From assembly GCA_964436465.1 (NCBI GenBank), contig CAYTCV010000031.1:1-20748 (forward strand): a stretch of DNA of 20,748 bases, given 5' to 3'. This document shows positions 13,619 through 20,748 of the stretch, piece after piece. How positions within the stretch are numbered: the first letter of the stretch is position 1; the number at the start of each line of letters is the position of its first letter. The notes beneath the pieces are model-generated. The model saw only the letters and a program-made list of their open reading frames with translations, did not search any database and was not told the origin of the DNA. Made by a program: the position numbers and the translations under genes. Origin of the DNA: RBG-13-66-14 sp964436465. GTDB lineage: Bacteria > RBG-13-66-14.

Positions 13619-16273
13619 ATGAAAAAGATAGCCCTTATTACGCTCCTTCTCGTCTGCGCCGCGGCGGCCATGACACCGCAGGAGGCCGGTGGGCTCGTCA
13701 TCGAGCGCGTTCTCGACAACGTCACCGACGCCAAGCGGGTCTACGTGTACCCCGAGAGCTTCACCGGCGGCGAGGTCGAGTTCTGGCACAACACGGTCAC
13801 GCTCCCCGACACGCCGGGGTACTTCGTCTTCGTGGATGATTACCCCGCGGCCAACTGGGAGCACGCCGCCCGGGCCTTCTTCGTGGCCGATGACGGAAGG
13901 ATAACGACCTGGGACGTCTCCACGCCCCCCAGGTACCTGCAGGACGACCTGGTCGAGCTGACCGACGGCCGCATCTACGACGGCCTGGACCACGCCGAGT
14001 ACCACATCCCGACCATGGATGAGGTCCAGCCCGCCCGCGCGTACCTGGATACCATCATCCCCCAGCCCGGCGACCGGGCCGGCAACCGCTACGCGCTCAT
14101 GATGAGCGGCGGCTACAACCAGAGCAACAACCACATCCGCTACTGGAACGACATGGCCTACATGTACTGGACGCTCATCAACGTCTACGGCTACGACGAG
14201 AACGACATCTTCGTGTTGATGTCCGACGGCGACAACCCGGCCGTGGACCGCTCCGACGGCCAGAGCTCGCCCCTGGACCTGGACAACGACGGCGATGACG
14301 ACTACCACGACCCCTGCACCCGCACCTACGTCTTCCAGTACATGAACGACCTGGAAGCGCTGCTGACCGCCAGCGACAGCCTGTTCATCTTCACCACCGA
14401 CCACGGCGGCGGCGCCAGCGACAACGTCTATCTCAACCTCTGGGCCGGAGAAGTGCTCAACGATGACGAGTTCGCCGACGAGCTGGACGACATCTCCTTC
14501 TCCCAGTGCATCATCACCATGGAGCAGTGCTTCTCCGGCGGCTTCATCGACGACATCCAGGCCGCGGGCACGGAGAACGTGGTGATTTCGACGGCGGCCA
14601 ACGGCAACGAGTACTCCTGGGCCATGCCGCCCTACTACTACTACGACACCTACGTGTACTTCTGGACGGCGGGCGTGAACGGCGAGTTCCCCGGCTGGCC
14701 CGTGGACATGGGCGGCGGGACGGCCGACGCCGACTCCGACGACGACGGCATCGTGACCGCGCACGAGGGCTACGTCTACGCCGAGGCGGAGGACTTCTCC
14801 GACGAGCATCCCCAGTATTACGACGCCTCCGGCACCGGCGACGAGGTAAGCCTCTGGGGCGGCGGCCTCGGACCCCGGCTCCGCATGCCGTCCTACGAGG
14901 TGCTGGGCGATGAGGGTGACGAGCTCCTGGTTCCCGGCGAGGACGCCACGATTACCGTCACGCTGGAGAATACGGGCGGTGAGACCGCCACCAACGTGGT
15001 CGCCATCCTCTCCTCCGACGTCTCGGACATCGACGTCACCGTGGATGAAATAGACTACGGCAGCCTCGACCCCGACGAGGAATCGGACGGGCCCAACCCC
15101 TTCGAAATCACCGTCTCGAGCTTCGCCGGAGACCCCGGCGTCTATTACCTCAACTGCGACGTCACCGCTGACGGCGACATCCACGAGACCTTCCCCATCA
15201 CGGTCACCGTGGGCTCCGAATTCGGCTTCTTCGACGACGTCGAGAACGGCGAGGGCGACTGGACCCACTCGGGTGACGTGGACCTGTGGCACATCGAAGG
15301 CTACCGCTCCCACTCCCCGGAGAACTCGTGGAAGTGCGGCGGCGAGGGTGAGGCCGACTACGAGCCATCCATGAACTGCTACATCTACTCCCCGATGATT
15401 CTCATCGGCCTGGATAGCCCGCAGCTCGACTTCTGGGACTGGTATAAAATCGCCCCCGGCGGCGACGGCTGCACTCTCGAGTTCGGTGACGACACCCGCG
15501 CCTGGGAGGAGCTGGATGTGTTCTACGGCACCCAGCAAGACTGGACGCAGGAGACATACGACCTCACCGACTACGTCGGCGCCATCGGCCAGTTCCGCTT
15601 TTACTTCTACTCCAACGGCACGACCCAGCGCGAGGGCTTCTACTTCGACGACTTCGAGGTATCGCCGCCCGAAGTGGGCATCGCGCTGGTCGATTTCACC
15701 GTCGAGTCCACCGACGCGGGCGCCCTGGTGTCCTGGACCCTGGGCGAGGGCGATACGACCGCCGGCTTCGACATCTACCGGCAGGACGGCGTCCTGGTCG
15801 ACTCCATGGTCCTGGCGGACGGGGACCGCAACCCGCTGGTCCCGCTGAACTCCACGTCGATTCCCGGCGGAAGCCCCAACTACCGCTACCTGGATATGGA
15901 CGTGACCGACGGCGGCGACTACCTCTACTACCTCAAGGCCACCGACTCCGACGGGAGCCTGTCCCTGTTCGGTCCGGTGGAGTTCCACTTCGACGCCGAG
16001 GCCGGCTCACGGACGACCGAGTTCAACGCGCCGTTCCCGAATCCCGCCTCGGACGATGTGACCTTCGCCTTCAGCCTCGCCGTCGACGGTCGGGCCTCCC
16101 TGGCGGTGTACGACCTCGCCGGGCGCCGGGTGGCCACCCTGGCGGACACCGACATGACCGCCGGACGGCACGAAATCAACTGGGACGCCTCGGGCATCGC
16201 CTCGGGCGCCTACATCATCCGCCTGGTGACCGAAGGCCGGACCCTGAACCAGCGCCTGGTCATCAGCCGCTGA
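13619..16273 (+). CDS. Exported caspase/legumain-like cysteine protease with sorting tail
   Basis: The 884-residue product has a signal peptide (MKKIALITLLLVCAAAA) and a probable propeptide (~20-150). A clan CD peptidase domain (~155-390) follows, closest to legumain family C13: it begins RYALMMSGGYNQ, has catalytic His262 in TTDHGGG and Cys304 in MEQCFSGGF. Acidic DxDxDG-like loops that could bind calcium lie at 220-231 and 370-379. Next come a CARDB-like domain (~435-530), a jelly-roll domain (~535-682), a fibronectin III-like domain (~685-792) and a Por/T9SS type A tail (~800-884; PFPNPASDDVTF, YDLAGRRVATL, GAYIIRLV). The protein is therefore predicted to be exported and attached to the surface or released. 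ATG 13619 with GGGAGG just upstream, at the tight distance of 3 nt, is preferred to the upstream GTG 13565 because it begins the signal peptide. Substrates are unknown. Confidence 0.88.
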   Translation: MKKIALITLLLVCAAAAMTPQEAGGLVIERVLDNVTDAKRVYVYPESFTGGEVEFWHNTVTLPDTPGYFVFVDDYPAANWEHAARAFFVADDGRITTWDVSTPPRYLQDDLVELTDGRIYDGLDHAEYHIPTMDEVQPARAYLDTIIPQPGDRAGNRYALMMSGGYNQSNNHIRYWNDMAYMYWTLINVYGYDENDIFVLMSDGDNPAVDRSDGQSSPLDLDNDGDDDYHDPCTRTYVFQYMNDLEALLTASDSLFIFTTDHGGGASDNVYLNLWAGEVLNDDEFADELDDISFSQCIITMEQCFSGGFIDDIQAAGTENVVISTAANGNEYSWAMPPYYYYDTYVYFWTAGVNGEFPGWPVDMGGGTADADSDDDGIVTAHEGYVYAEAEDFSDEHPQYYDASGTGDEVSLWGGGLGPRLRMPSYEVLGDEGDELLVPGEDATITVTLENTGGETATNVVAILSSDVSDIDVTVDEIDYGSLDPDEESDGPNPFEITVSSFAGDPGVYYLNCDVTADGDIHETFPITVTVGSEFGFFDDVENGEGDWTHSGDVDLWHIEGYRSHSPENSWKCGGEGEADYEPSMNCYIYSPMILIGLDSPQLDFWDWYKIAPGGDGCTLEFGDDTRAWEELDVFYGTQQDWTQETYDLTDYVGAIGQFRFYFYSNGTTQREGFYFDDFEVSPPEVGIALVDFTVESTDAGALVSWTLGEGDTTAGFDIYRQDGVLVDSMVLADGDRNPLVPLNSTSIPGGSPNYRYLDMDVTDGGDYLYYLKATDSDGSLSLFGPVEFHFDAEAGSRTTEFNAPFPNPASDDVTFAFSLAVDGRASLAVYDLAGRRVATLADTDMTAGRHEINWDASGIASGAYIIRLVTEGRTLNQRLVISR

Positions 16274-16286
16274 CAGCAGCGAATAG

Positions 16287-16318
16287 AAAAAAGGCGGTCC
16301 TTCGGGGCCGCCTTTTTT
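16287..16318 (+). terminator. Bidirectional terminator between convergent genes
   Basis: AAGGCGGTCC (16291-16300), a TTCG loop and GGGCCGCCTT (16305-16314) form a 10-bp stem with one G-T pair. T follows on the plus strand and an A run precedes it, so it can also terminate minus-strand transcripts from the aspartyl-protease operon. It lies 14 bp after the protease stop. Confidence 0.88.
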
Positions 16319-16349
16319 GATGGGGGGATATGGCGGATGGATGCGGAGT

Positions 16350-16425
16350 CGCCCGCGGGCGGGCCTAAAGGCCCGACCCTACGCCAGCGCAATTCGCGGC
16401 GGCCCGCGGAGGGGCCGCCCTACAT
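16350..16425. repeat. GC-rich hairpin repeats after the convergent terminator
   Basis: Two units are visible: CGGGCC-TAAA-GGCCCG (16360-16375) followed by ACCCTACG, and GGCGGCCC (16398-16405) paired with GGGCCGCC (16412-16419) followed by CTACATCATCGC. Both resemble the palindromes near 3240-3345 and at the window ends. The rest of 16319-16456 holds no gene. Confidence 0.7.
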
Positions 16426-16456
16426 CATCGCAACCCGACGAAACCGGCCAATCCGC

Positions 16457-18055
16457 CTATTCGCCGGACTCTTCCGCCCGGGGCTCCAGAATCAGCCGCT
16501 CACGCGGGTAGTCGAAGGTCACGGCGGAGAAGCGCAACAGGAAGGGCAGCCCCAGGAGCGCGTCGGCGTCCATGACCGACAGCGGCCCCCCGGCCTCGCC
16601 CAGGGAATAGGTCACCCGCGGGCCGTCCACCCGCCAGCACGACGCGGGAGAGCCCCCCTCCGTCCGCGCGCCGACGAGGTAGTAATCCGCCCGGCGCAGG
16701 AGCGCCCCCAGGACCCCGCCCAGCCCCGTCAGGCTCATGAAGGTGTAATCCGCGGGCGCCGCCCCCGAGACGTCCATCAGTCGGCCCGAGCTGCGGGGCA
16801 GAACCAGGAGCTCCAGCGGCGAGCCCGAATCCAGGATGAAGACGAGGCCGCCCGCCCCGTCCAGCTCGCCCGGGAGCTGCGGCATCCGCCCCGGCAGGTG
16901 AATGGGGACCACCACCGCACCCGGCGGAATAGCGGGCTCCGCGTCCGGCGGCGGGAGTTCCAGGGTGCCGGCCTCCACGTCCAGCCGCGCCGGGAGCCGG
17001 GCCAGGAGGTCGTAGCCGATGAGCCCGTCGAACGGGGCGACCAGGCTCAACAGAAGCGACGGCTCCCCGATGACCACCGTCTGCCCCGAGAGGGTTACCG
17101 GCCCGATTTTCATCTCGTCCAGGAGAGCCACGCCGTGCCCCGTGGCGTCGTTGCCCAGGGAAACTACCACGCTCTCGCCGACGGGGACGAGCCCGAGCGT
17201 TTCGGCCGCGTCGGGCCGCAGGTAGCTCACCGCCGCGCCGGAATCCAGCGCCAGCTCCAGTTCCAGGCCGTCCACGGTCACCGGAGCCAGGAGCATCCCC
17301 CCGGACAGGCGCAGGGGGACCGTGCGCCCCGCGCCGCCATCGTAGACGAGGCCCGAGGGCGAGGGCGGGGTCAGGTCCACCTCCCCGGGCTCCAACTCCC
17401 GGAATTCCCCCCGCTCGAGCGTATAGGCGGGCGAGTCGCCGGGATTCACTTCGACGGTACGGGCCAGGTGCGGCGCGGCGCCGTCCGGCTCGCCGAAGCC
17501 CGCGTACAGAATGCGCTCATCGAGGTACGCCTCGGACCCGTACAGGCGCCCGTCCGGTTCCAGGGTGAGCCGGAGCTGCATCCCCTCCCAATCGAGAAGC
17601 ACCTCGCCCTCCGGCCCGAAGGAGGGCTCGAGCGCGATATAAGCCCCGCTCATGAACAGGGCGTTGATTGCCGTTTCCTCGCTCTCGCGGGGGGAGAGTC
17701 GGCGGACGGCGCCCCCCGTGGTCTTCTCCCAACTCCCGGTCGGCGTCCAGACGACGAGCCCCTGCTCCGGCCCGCTCAACGGGACGATGCGGAAACCCTC
17801 CAGCGTGCCGTCCTCCGCGAGGCGGTACACCAGCTCCGACTCGGTCGCGTATCCCAGGGTGGCCGTGGTGAAGACGAGGCTCCCGGCGCGCGGGAGCTCC
17901 CCCCCGCCCAGGACGAGCCGTCGGTGAACCTCCCACCGGGCCGCGGCGTCGCCGGTCCCGTCGCAACCGGGAAGCCACGCCGTCGCCAGCGCCAGGGCGA
18001 GCGGGATGAAAAGCGCTTTCCGCCGGAGCGTCTCCGCCGTCATCGGTTTTTTCAC
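16457..18055 (-). CDS. Lipoprotein with two aspartyl-protease-like lobes
   Basis: The 532-residue product has a lipoprotein signal (LALATAWLPGC, lipid-bearing Cys31). Its N-terminal half (40-240) is of unknown, mostly beta, type. Two retropepsin-like segments follow. Lobe 1 has ELALDSGAAVSYL (Asp271-Ser-Gly) and the partner motif GLIGYDLLARL (344-354). Lobe 2 has LVFILDSGSPLEL (Asp409-Ser-Gly) and LLGLPFLLRF (500-509). Both lobes keep D-S-G, so a two-lobed active site within one chain is possible. The GTG start at 18055 overlaps the preceding stop (GTGA) and has GAGG 7 nt upstream, so the pair is translationally coupled. Longer upstream starts read through the neighbouring gene. It is a paralog of that neighbour. 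Substrate and activity are unknown, and it may be a binding protein. Confidence 0.82.
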   Translation of the reverse strand: MKKPMTAETLRRKALFIPLALALATAWLPGCDGTGDAAARWEVHRRLVLGGGELPRAGSLVFTTATLGYATESELVYRLAEDGTLEGFRIVPLSGPEQGLVVWTPTGSWEKTTGGAVRRLSPRESEETAINALFMSGAYIALEPSFGPEGEVLLDWEGMQLRLTLEPDGRLYGSEAYLDERILYAGFGEPDGAAPHLARTVEVNPGDSPAYTLERGEFRELEPGEVDLTPPSPSGLVYDGGAGRTVPLRLSGGMLLAPVTVDGLELELALDSGAAVSYLRPDAAETLGLVPVGESVVVSLGNDATGHGVALLDEMKIGPVTLSGQTVVIGEPSLLLSLVAPFDGLIGYDLLARLPARLDVEAGTLELPPPDAEPAIPPGAVVVPIHLPGRMPQLPGELDGAGGLVFILDSGSPLELLVLPRSSGRLMDVSGAAPADYTFMSLTGLGGVLGALLRRADYYLVGARTEGGSPASCWRVDGPRVTYSLGEAGGPLSVMDADALLGLPFLLRFSAVTFDYPRERLILEPRAEESGE

Positions 18056-19947
18056 CACAGGTCCTCGGTCGTCATGGGCAGGTCGAGCTCCTCCCCGTTG
18101 CGCAGGACGGTGAGAACCCGGTCGGTGCCCGGCTCGGCCGCCGACCACTCCACCAGGTCCAGGGCGCACAGGGTCTCGAGGGGCACGCCGTCGAGGGCCA
18201 GAACGACGTCGCCCTCGCGGAGCCCCGCCCGCTCCGCCGGCGAGCCCTCCCAGACGGTGACCACCACGCCGCCCGCCGTGGTGAATCCGAGGCGGTCGGG
18301 GGGGGCGCCCTCCGCGAGCCCGTCGGGGCCCACCTCGAGAATCAGCCGCGAATCCGGGTAGTCCAGCGTCACCCGCCGGAAGCGCCGGAGCACGTCCTGA
18401 CCGATGTTCCCCGTCTCCCGGCTGCGGGCCAGCGCTCCCGATGCTTCGCCGGACAGCACCACCAGCGGCTTAGGCACGCTCACCGAGCCCAGGCGCAGCT
18501 CGCCCACCTGCACCAGCCGATGGAATCTCGCCCCGCCGAAGCCGCTCACCATCTGCGGCCGCCAGTCCGGGTAGCGCTCCTCGAGGCCGTACTTCTCCAC
18601 CGCCGGCCGGTACACGGTGGTGTAGTTCAGGTTCCCCAGGTCGAGGGCGAACCAGCCCCGGACGTCGTCGAGCTCCGCCTCCACCGCGGGGATACCCGTG
18701 TCCAGCTTGAGCGGCAGGATTTCGACAACGCCGGGCATGGGTTCCGGCGGCGTGTAGAAATCGGGGTCGTAAATCGTGAGCGCGGATTCGGCGTAGTCGA
18801 GCTCGACCACGGTCCGGGCGAAGAGCTCGTAGCCCAGTATTCCGCCCCACTCCCGCCCGAAGTGCCGGCCGTACCCGGAGAGGTCCACCGACGCCAGGGT
18901 CGGCCCGTCGAAGACGAGCCCGCCGAGGGACAGGCTCTCGGCCTGGAGGATGCCGACCTCCCCCAGGCCGCCGGCCCCGACCCCCGCCCCGGTGCCGGCG
19001 GTGACCAGGCCCAATTCCTCGGCCACCGGCGTGGACAGCACGCTCATCGTGGCCCCGGTGTCCAGAATCATCCACACCGGCTCGCCGTTCACCAGGGTCG
19101 GGACGAAGACGGCCCCCCCGGTGAGCTCCACCGGCACCCGCACCGCGGTCTCCCCCTCGGGGAAGACCAGCCTCTCCGCGGCGGGCGGCACTAACAGGGC
19201 CGCGTTCACCGGCTCGTTGAAGGCCACCTCGTCCAGTGTCTGGTCGATGACGACGGGCAGCCCCTCGAGGGTGGTGTGGAAGCGGGTGGGCAGGCGCAGA
19301 CCGGAGAAGTCTTTTATCTCCGAGCAGGTCGTGAGGTGGACGACCCCGTCCAGCTCGGAGCTGATGCGGAGCAGGTCGCCGTCACCCGAGTCCAGCTCGT
19401 AGCGCCGGGGGTGGAAGGGGAGGCCGCCGGGCACCGGGCCGAAGTCCAGCACGTCGCAGGGCGCGCCGTCCACCTCCTCCACGCCGCCCCAGGTCGCGGA
19501 GAAGAGCGCCGGGTCGGGGTGGCAGTAGAGGAGGGCGTCCATGACCATCGAGGCGGTGTAATCCGCCAGCTCGACCCCGGCCAGCTCCCGGACGTCGCCC
19601 GTGGAGTCGGCAATCCAGCCCCCCTCGGGGGTGATGAGCACCAGCTCGTGGAGGGGCCCGAGCGTGATTTCGCTGCGGTAGTAAATCCCCCGGACGAACT
19701 CCCCGGCGTCGCAGGTCCCGTCGGGGCCGACCGCGGGCTTATCCGGCGGCAGGACCACCAGGATTTCGCTCACGCCCTCCATCCCGCCCGAGGCGACGGT
19801 TCCCGTGTAGCGGATGGATTCGAGCGAATTCCAGAGGTCGTCCAGGCCGAGGGATTCCCGGTGCCGGGCCAGGGCGTCCAGCGCCTCGTCGGCGAGAGCG
19901 CCGGCGGCGAGGGACAGGATGAAGACCAATAGGGCGAACCGGCGCAT
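18052..19947 (-). CDS. Exported aspartyl-protease-like protein with PDZ domain
   Basis: The 631-residue product has a signal peptide (MRRFALLVFILSLAAGALA) and an N-terminal region (20-260) reminiscent of outer-membrane lipoprotein-sorting folds. Lobe 1 is retropepsin-like with WMILDTGATMSVL (Asp296-Thr-Gly298) and GGILGYELFAR (368-378). Lobe 2 has FALDLGNLNYTTVY, where the catalytic triplet reads D-L-G (436-438), and NIGQDVLRRFRRVTLDYPDS (514-533). A C-terminal PDZ domain (~550-620; SPAERAGLREGDVVLALDG) could bind peptide tails. Loss of Ser/Thr in lobe 2 suggests weakened or altered activity. ATG 19947 has GGAGG 8 nt upstream. It is the first gene of a two-gene operon with its own promoter. 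The architecture resembles PDZ-containing bacterial retropepsin-like proteases, whose substrates are mostly unknown. Confidence 0.88.
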   Translation of the reverse strand: MRRFALLVFILSLAAGALADEALDALARHRESLGLDDLWNSLESIRYTGTVASGGMEGVSEILVVLPPDKPAVGPDGTCDAGEFVRGIYYRSEITLGPLHELVLITPEGGWIADSTGDVRELAGVELADYTASMVMDALLYCHPDPALFSATWGGVEEVDGAPCDVLDFGPVPGGLPFHPRRYELDSGDGDLLRISSELDGVVHLTTCSEIKDFSGLRLPTRFHTTLEGLPVVIDQTLDEVAFNEPVNAALLVPPAAERLVFPEGETAVRVPVELTGGAVFVPTLVNGEPVWMILDTGATMSVLSTPVAEELGLVTAGTGAGVGAGGLGEVGILQAESLSLGGLVFDGPTLASVDLSGYGRHFGREWGGILGYELFARTVVELDYAESALTIYDPDFYTPPEPMPGVVEILPLKLDTGIPAVEAELDDVRGWFALDLGNLNYTTVYRPAVEKYGLEERYPDWRPQMVSGFGGARFHRLVQVGELRLGSVSVPKPLVVLSGEASGALARSRETGNIGQDVLRRFRRVTLDYPDSRLILEVGPDGLAEGAPPDRLGFTTAGGVVVTVWEGSPAERAGLREGDVVLALDGVPLETLCALDLVEWSAAEPGTDRVLTVLRNGEELDLPMTTEDLW

Positions 19948-19977
19948 CTTTCCGCCTCCCGTATTGAATTTACGGCT

Positions 19978-20006
19978 AGAGTAAAGGCGCCCCGGGGTCT
20001 TGTCAA
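19978..20006 (-). promoter_or_regulatory. Promoter of the aspartyl-protease-like operon
   Basis: On the minus strand a perfect TTGACA (20001-20006) is followed by 17 bp and TACTCT (19978-19983). The predicted start is about 24 bp ahead of the ATG at 19947. The -35 shares bases with the -35 of the divergent queH promoter. Confidence 0.65.
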
Positions 20007-20029
20007 GGCGCGCCCCGCGGCGGTAAACT
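20000..20029 (+). promoter_or_regulatory. Leaderless promoter of queH
   Basis: TTGTCA (20000-20005, 5 of 6 to consensus), 18 bp, then TAAACT (20024-20029, the same -10 hexamer as the feo promoter). Seven bases then separate the -10 from the ATG at 20037, so transcription should start at or next to the start codon. No Shine-Dalgarno is present, consistent with a leaderless mRNA. Confidence 0.6.
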
Positions 20030-20036
20030 CGCCCCG

Positions 20037-20552
20037 ATGGACGTCCTCATCCATATCTGCTGCGGCGTGTGCATCCTGGAACCGCTCCGCGAGCTGCGCG
20101 GCGAGGGGCACGAGGTGCTCGGGGTGTGGGTCAACCCGAACATCGAACCGCCCGCCGAGCACGACCGCCGCCTGGACGCCCTGGGGACCGTCGTCCGCGT
20201 CGAGGGGCTGCCGCTGGTGCGCCTGGACGCGCCGGAGTTTTCGCCCCCCGCGCCGGAGCCCTCCGACGAGCGCTGCGGCTACTGCTACCGGACGCGGCTG
20301 CTCCCCACGGCCCGGCTCGCCGCCCGTTCCGGCGCCGCCTTCACCACCACCCTTCTGTTCTCCCGCTACCAGCGCCACGAATTGATAAAAAGCGTCGCGG
20401 AGGAGCTGGCCGCCGAAACCGGGGCCCAGTTCCTCTACCGCGACTGGCGGCCGCTCTTCAACCGGGGCCAGAGCCGGGCCCGGCGGCTGGGCATATACCG
20501 CCAGCGCTACTGCGGCTGCCTGCCCAGCCTGGAGGCCCGCCTGAAGGAGTAG
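20037..20552 (+). CDS. queH: Epoxyqueuosine reductase QueH
   Basis: QueH catalyses the last step of queuosine synthesis, reducing epoxyqueuosine to queuosine in tRNA, and is unrelated to QueG. The 171-residue product has the N-terminal HICCGVC (Cys8, Cys9, Cys12), the RCGYCYRTRL motif (Cys80, Cys83), SRYQRHELIK (109-118) and the C-terminal YRQRYCGC (Cys159, Cys161), matching the conserved cysteines and order of the former DUF208 family. It is slightly shorter than typical members but complete. Start ATG 20037 opens directly with the MDVLIHICC strand, and no ribosome site is seen. It is a single gene; no other queuosine genes are in the window. Confidence 0.93.
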   Translation: MDVLIHICCGVCILEPLRELRGEGHEVLGVWVNPNIEPPAEHDRRLDALGTVVRVEGLPLVRLDAPEFSPPAPEPSDERCGYCYRTRLLPTARLAARSGAAFTTTLLFSRYQRHELIKSVAEELAAETGAQFLYRDWRPLFNRGQSRARRLGIYRQRYCGCLPSLEARLKE

Positions 20553-20596
20553 GGCGGCCCCGTGGGATGCATCCCCTGCGGGCCGCCGCGGTTCTT
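20553..20596 (+). terminator. Hairpin after queH, possible weak terminator
   Basis: GGCGGCCC (20553-20560) pairs perfectly with GGGCCGCC (20580-20587), enclosing a smaller GGGAT-GC-ATCCC palindrome (20564-20575). GCGGTTCTTT follows, a poor T-tract. The stem begins within two bases of the queH stop. It may be one of the dispersed palindromes used as a terminator. Confidence 0.45.
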
Positions 20597-20606
20597 TAAT
20601 GTTCCC

Positions 20607-20652
20607 TACCCCGACCCTCACCCTAACCCTCTCCCTGGAAGGGAGAGGGGAC
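20607..20652. repeat. CTCTCCCT/GGGAGAGG repeat, inverted copy
   Basis: The segment ACCCTCACCCTAACCCTCTC, followed by CCTGGAAGGGAGAGGGGACC, is the reverse-complement form of the unit found near 3100-3150. The CTCTCCCT and AGGGAGAG arms form a hairpin. Confidence 0.75.
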
Positions 20653-20685
20653 CGCTTTTACCCCTCACCCGGCCTTCACCACGCT

Positions 20686-20748
20686 GCGATGATGTAGGGG
20701 CGGGTGTCCACACCCGCCCGCGGGCCGACCTAAACGGCGCGCCGTCGG
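20686..20748. repeat. Dispersed GC-rich repeat, right copy (runs off window)
   Basis: This matches 42-104 at 57 of 63 positions in the same orientation and reaches the window edge, so its full length is not visible. It starts with GCGATGATGTAGGGGCGGGT, a lead-in also seen in reverse as CCCTACATCATCGC near 16418-16431. Confidence 0.8.

Noticed and set aside
13208..15988. 926-residue open frame on the minus strand opposite the protease gene
   Set aside because: The translation is a Val/Gly/His/Asp-rich shadow of the protease coding strand and runs through the promoter region; no domain is visible.
13619..16273. Gingipain family C25 assignment for the protease
   Set aside because: The His and Cys motifs (TTDHGGG and MEQCFSGGF) and the short catalytic domain fit legumain-like C13 better; the sorting tail alone does not make it a gingipain. 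Family placement stays tentative.
16337..18361. 674-residue plus-strand frame opposite the lipoprotein gene
   Set aside because: It starts in palindromic repeats, is Arg/Gln/Pro-rich and lacks any motif.

Overview
This 20.7 kb window comes from a GC-rich Gram-negative bacterium. It carries FeoAB ferrous iron uptake, a Na+-translocating NADH:quinone oxidoreductase (NQR) type operon, a surface protease with a Por/T9SS-type C-terminal sorting domain, and many exported proteins with signal peptides. High GC, a type IX-like sorting tail and abundant GC-rich intergenic palindromes suggest an uncultivated candidate phylum (a Coatesbacteria-like lineage is my guess from memory, not shown by the sequence). 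No rRNA, tRNA, CRISPR array, transposase or phage gene is visible.

Layout. (1) 1-172: dispersed GC-rich repeat. (2) 173-2977, minus strand: feoA-feoB behind a clear sigma70-type promoter that carries a Fur-box-like palindrome and a DtxR/IdeR-like palindrome. (3) 2990-3350: a gene-free island of GC-rich hairpin repeats. (4) 3375-10737, minus strand: one long operon with its own promoter and terminator, in transcription order nqrB, nqrC, nqrD, three tandem paralogs of an unknown exported protein, nqrF, a TolB-like beta-propeller protein, nqrE. There is no nqrA, and NqrB lacks the usual N-terminal extension. (5) 10771-13407, minus strand: a CHASE2-PAS sensor histidine kinase upstream of the operon. 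(6) 13479-16318, plus strand: an 884-residue exported caspase/legumain-like cysteine protease with adhesive domains and a sorting tail, preceded by a structured leader and followed by a terminator. (7) 16457-20006, minus strand: two overlapping genes for exported aspartyl-protease-like proteins, one with a PDZ domain and one a lipoprotein. (8) 20000-20552, plus strand: queH, apparently leaderless, with a -35 element overlapping that of the divergent protease operon. (9) 20553-20748: repeats again, including a second copy of the repeat at the left end of the window.

How the parts may work together. NqrB, C, D, E and F keep the cofactor residues expected for moving electrons from NADH through FAD, a [2Fe-2S] centre, the NqrD/E Fe-S site and covalent FMN, so the membrane core looks functional although NqrA is not encoded here. 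The exported proteins embedded in the operon would act outside the membrane. The most unusual structure is the amplification of the unknown exported gene: each extra copy is preceded by a fossil of the last ~64 bp of nqrD, so the duplicated unit was [nqrD tail + exported gene]. The nqr operon and the surface protease are driven by near-identical promoter sequences.
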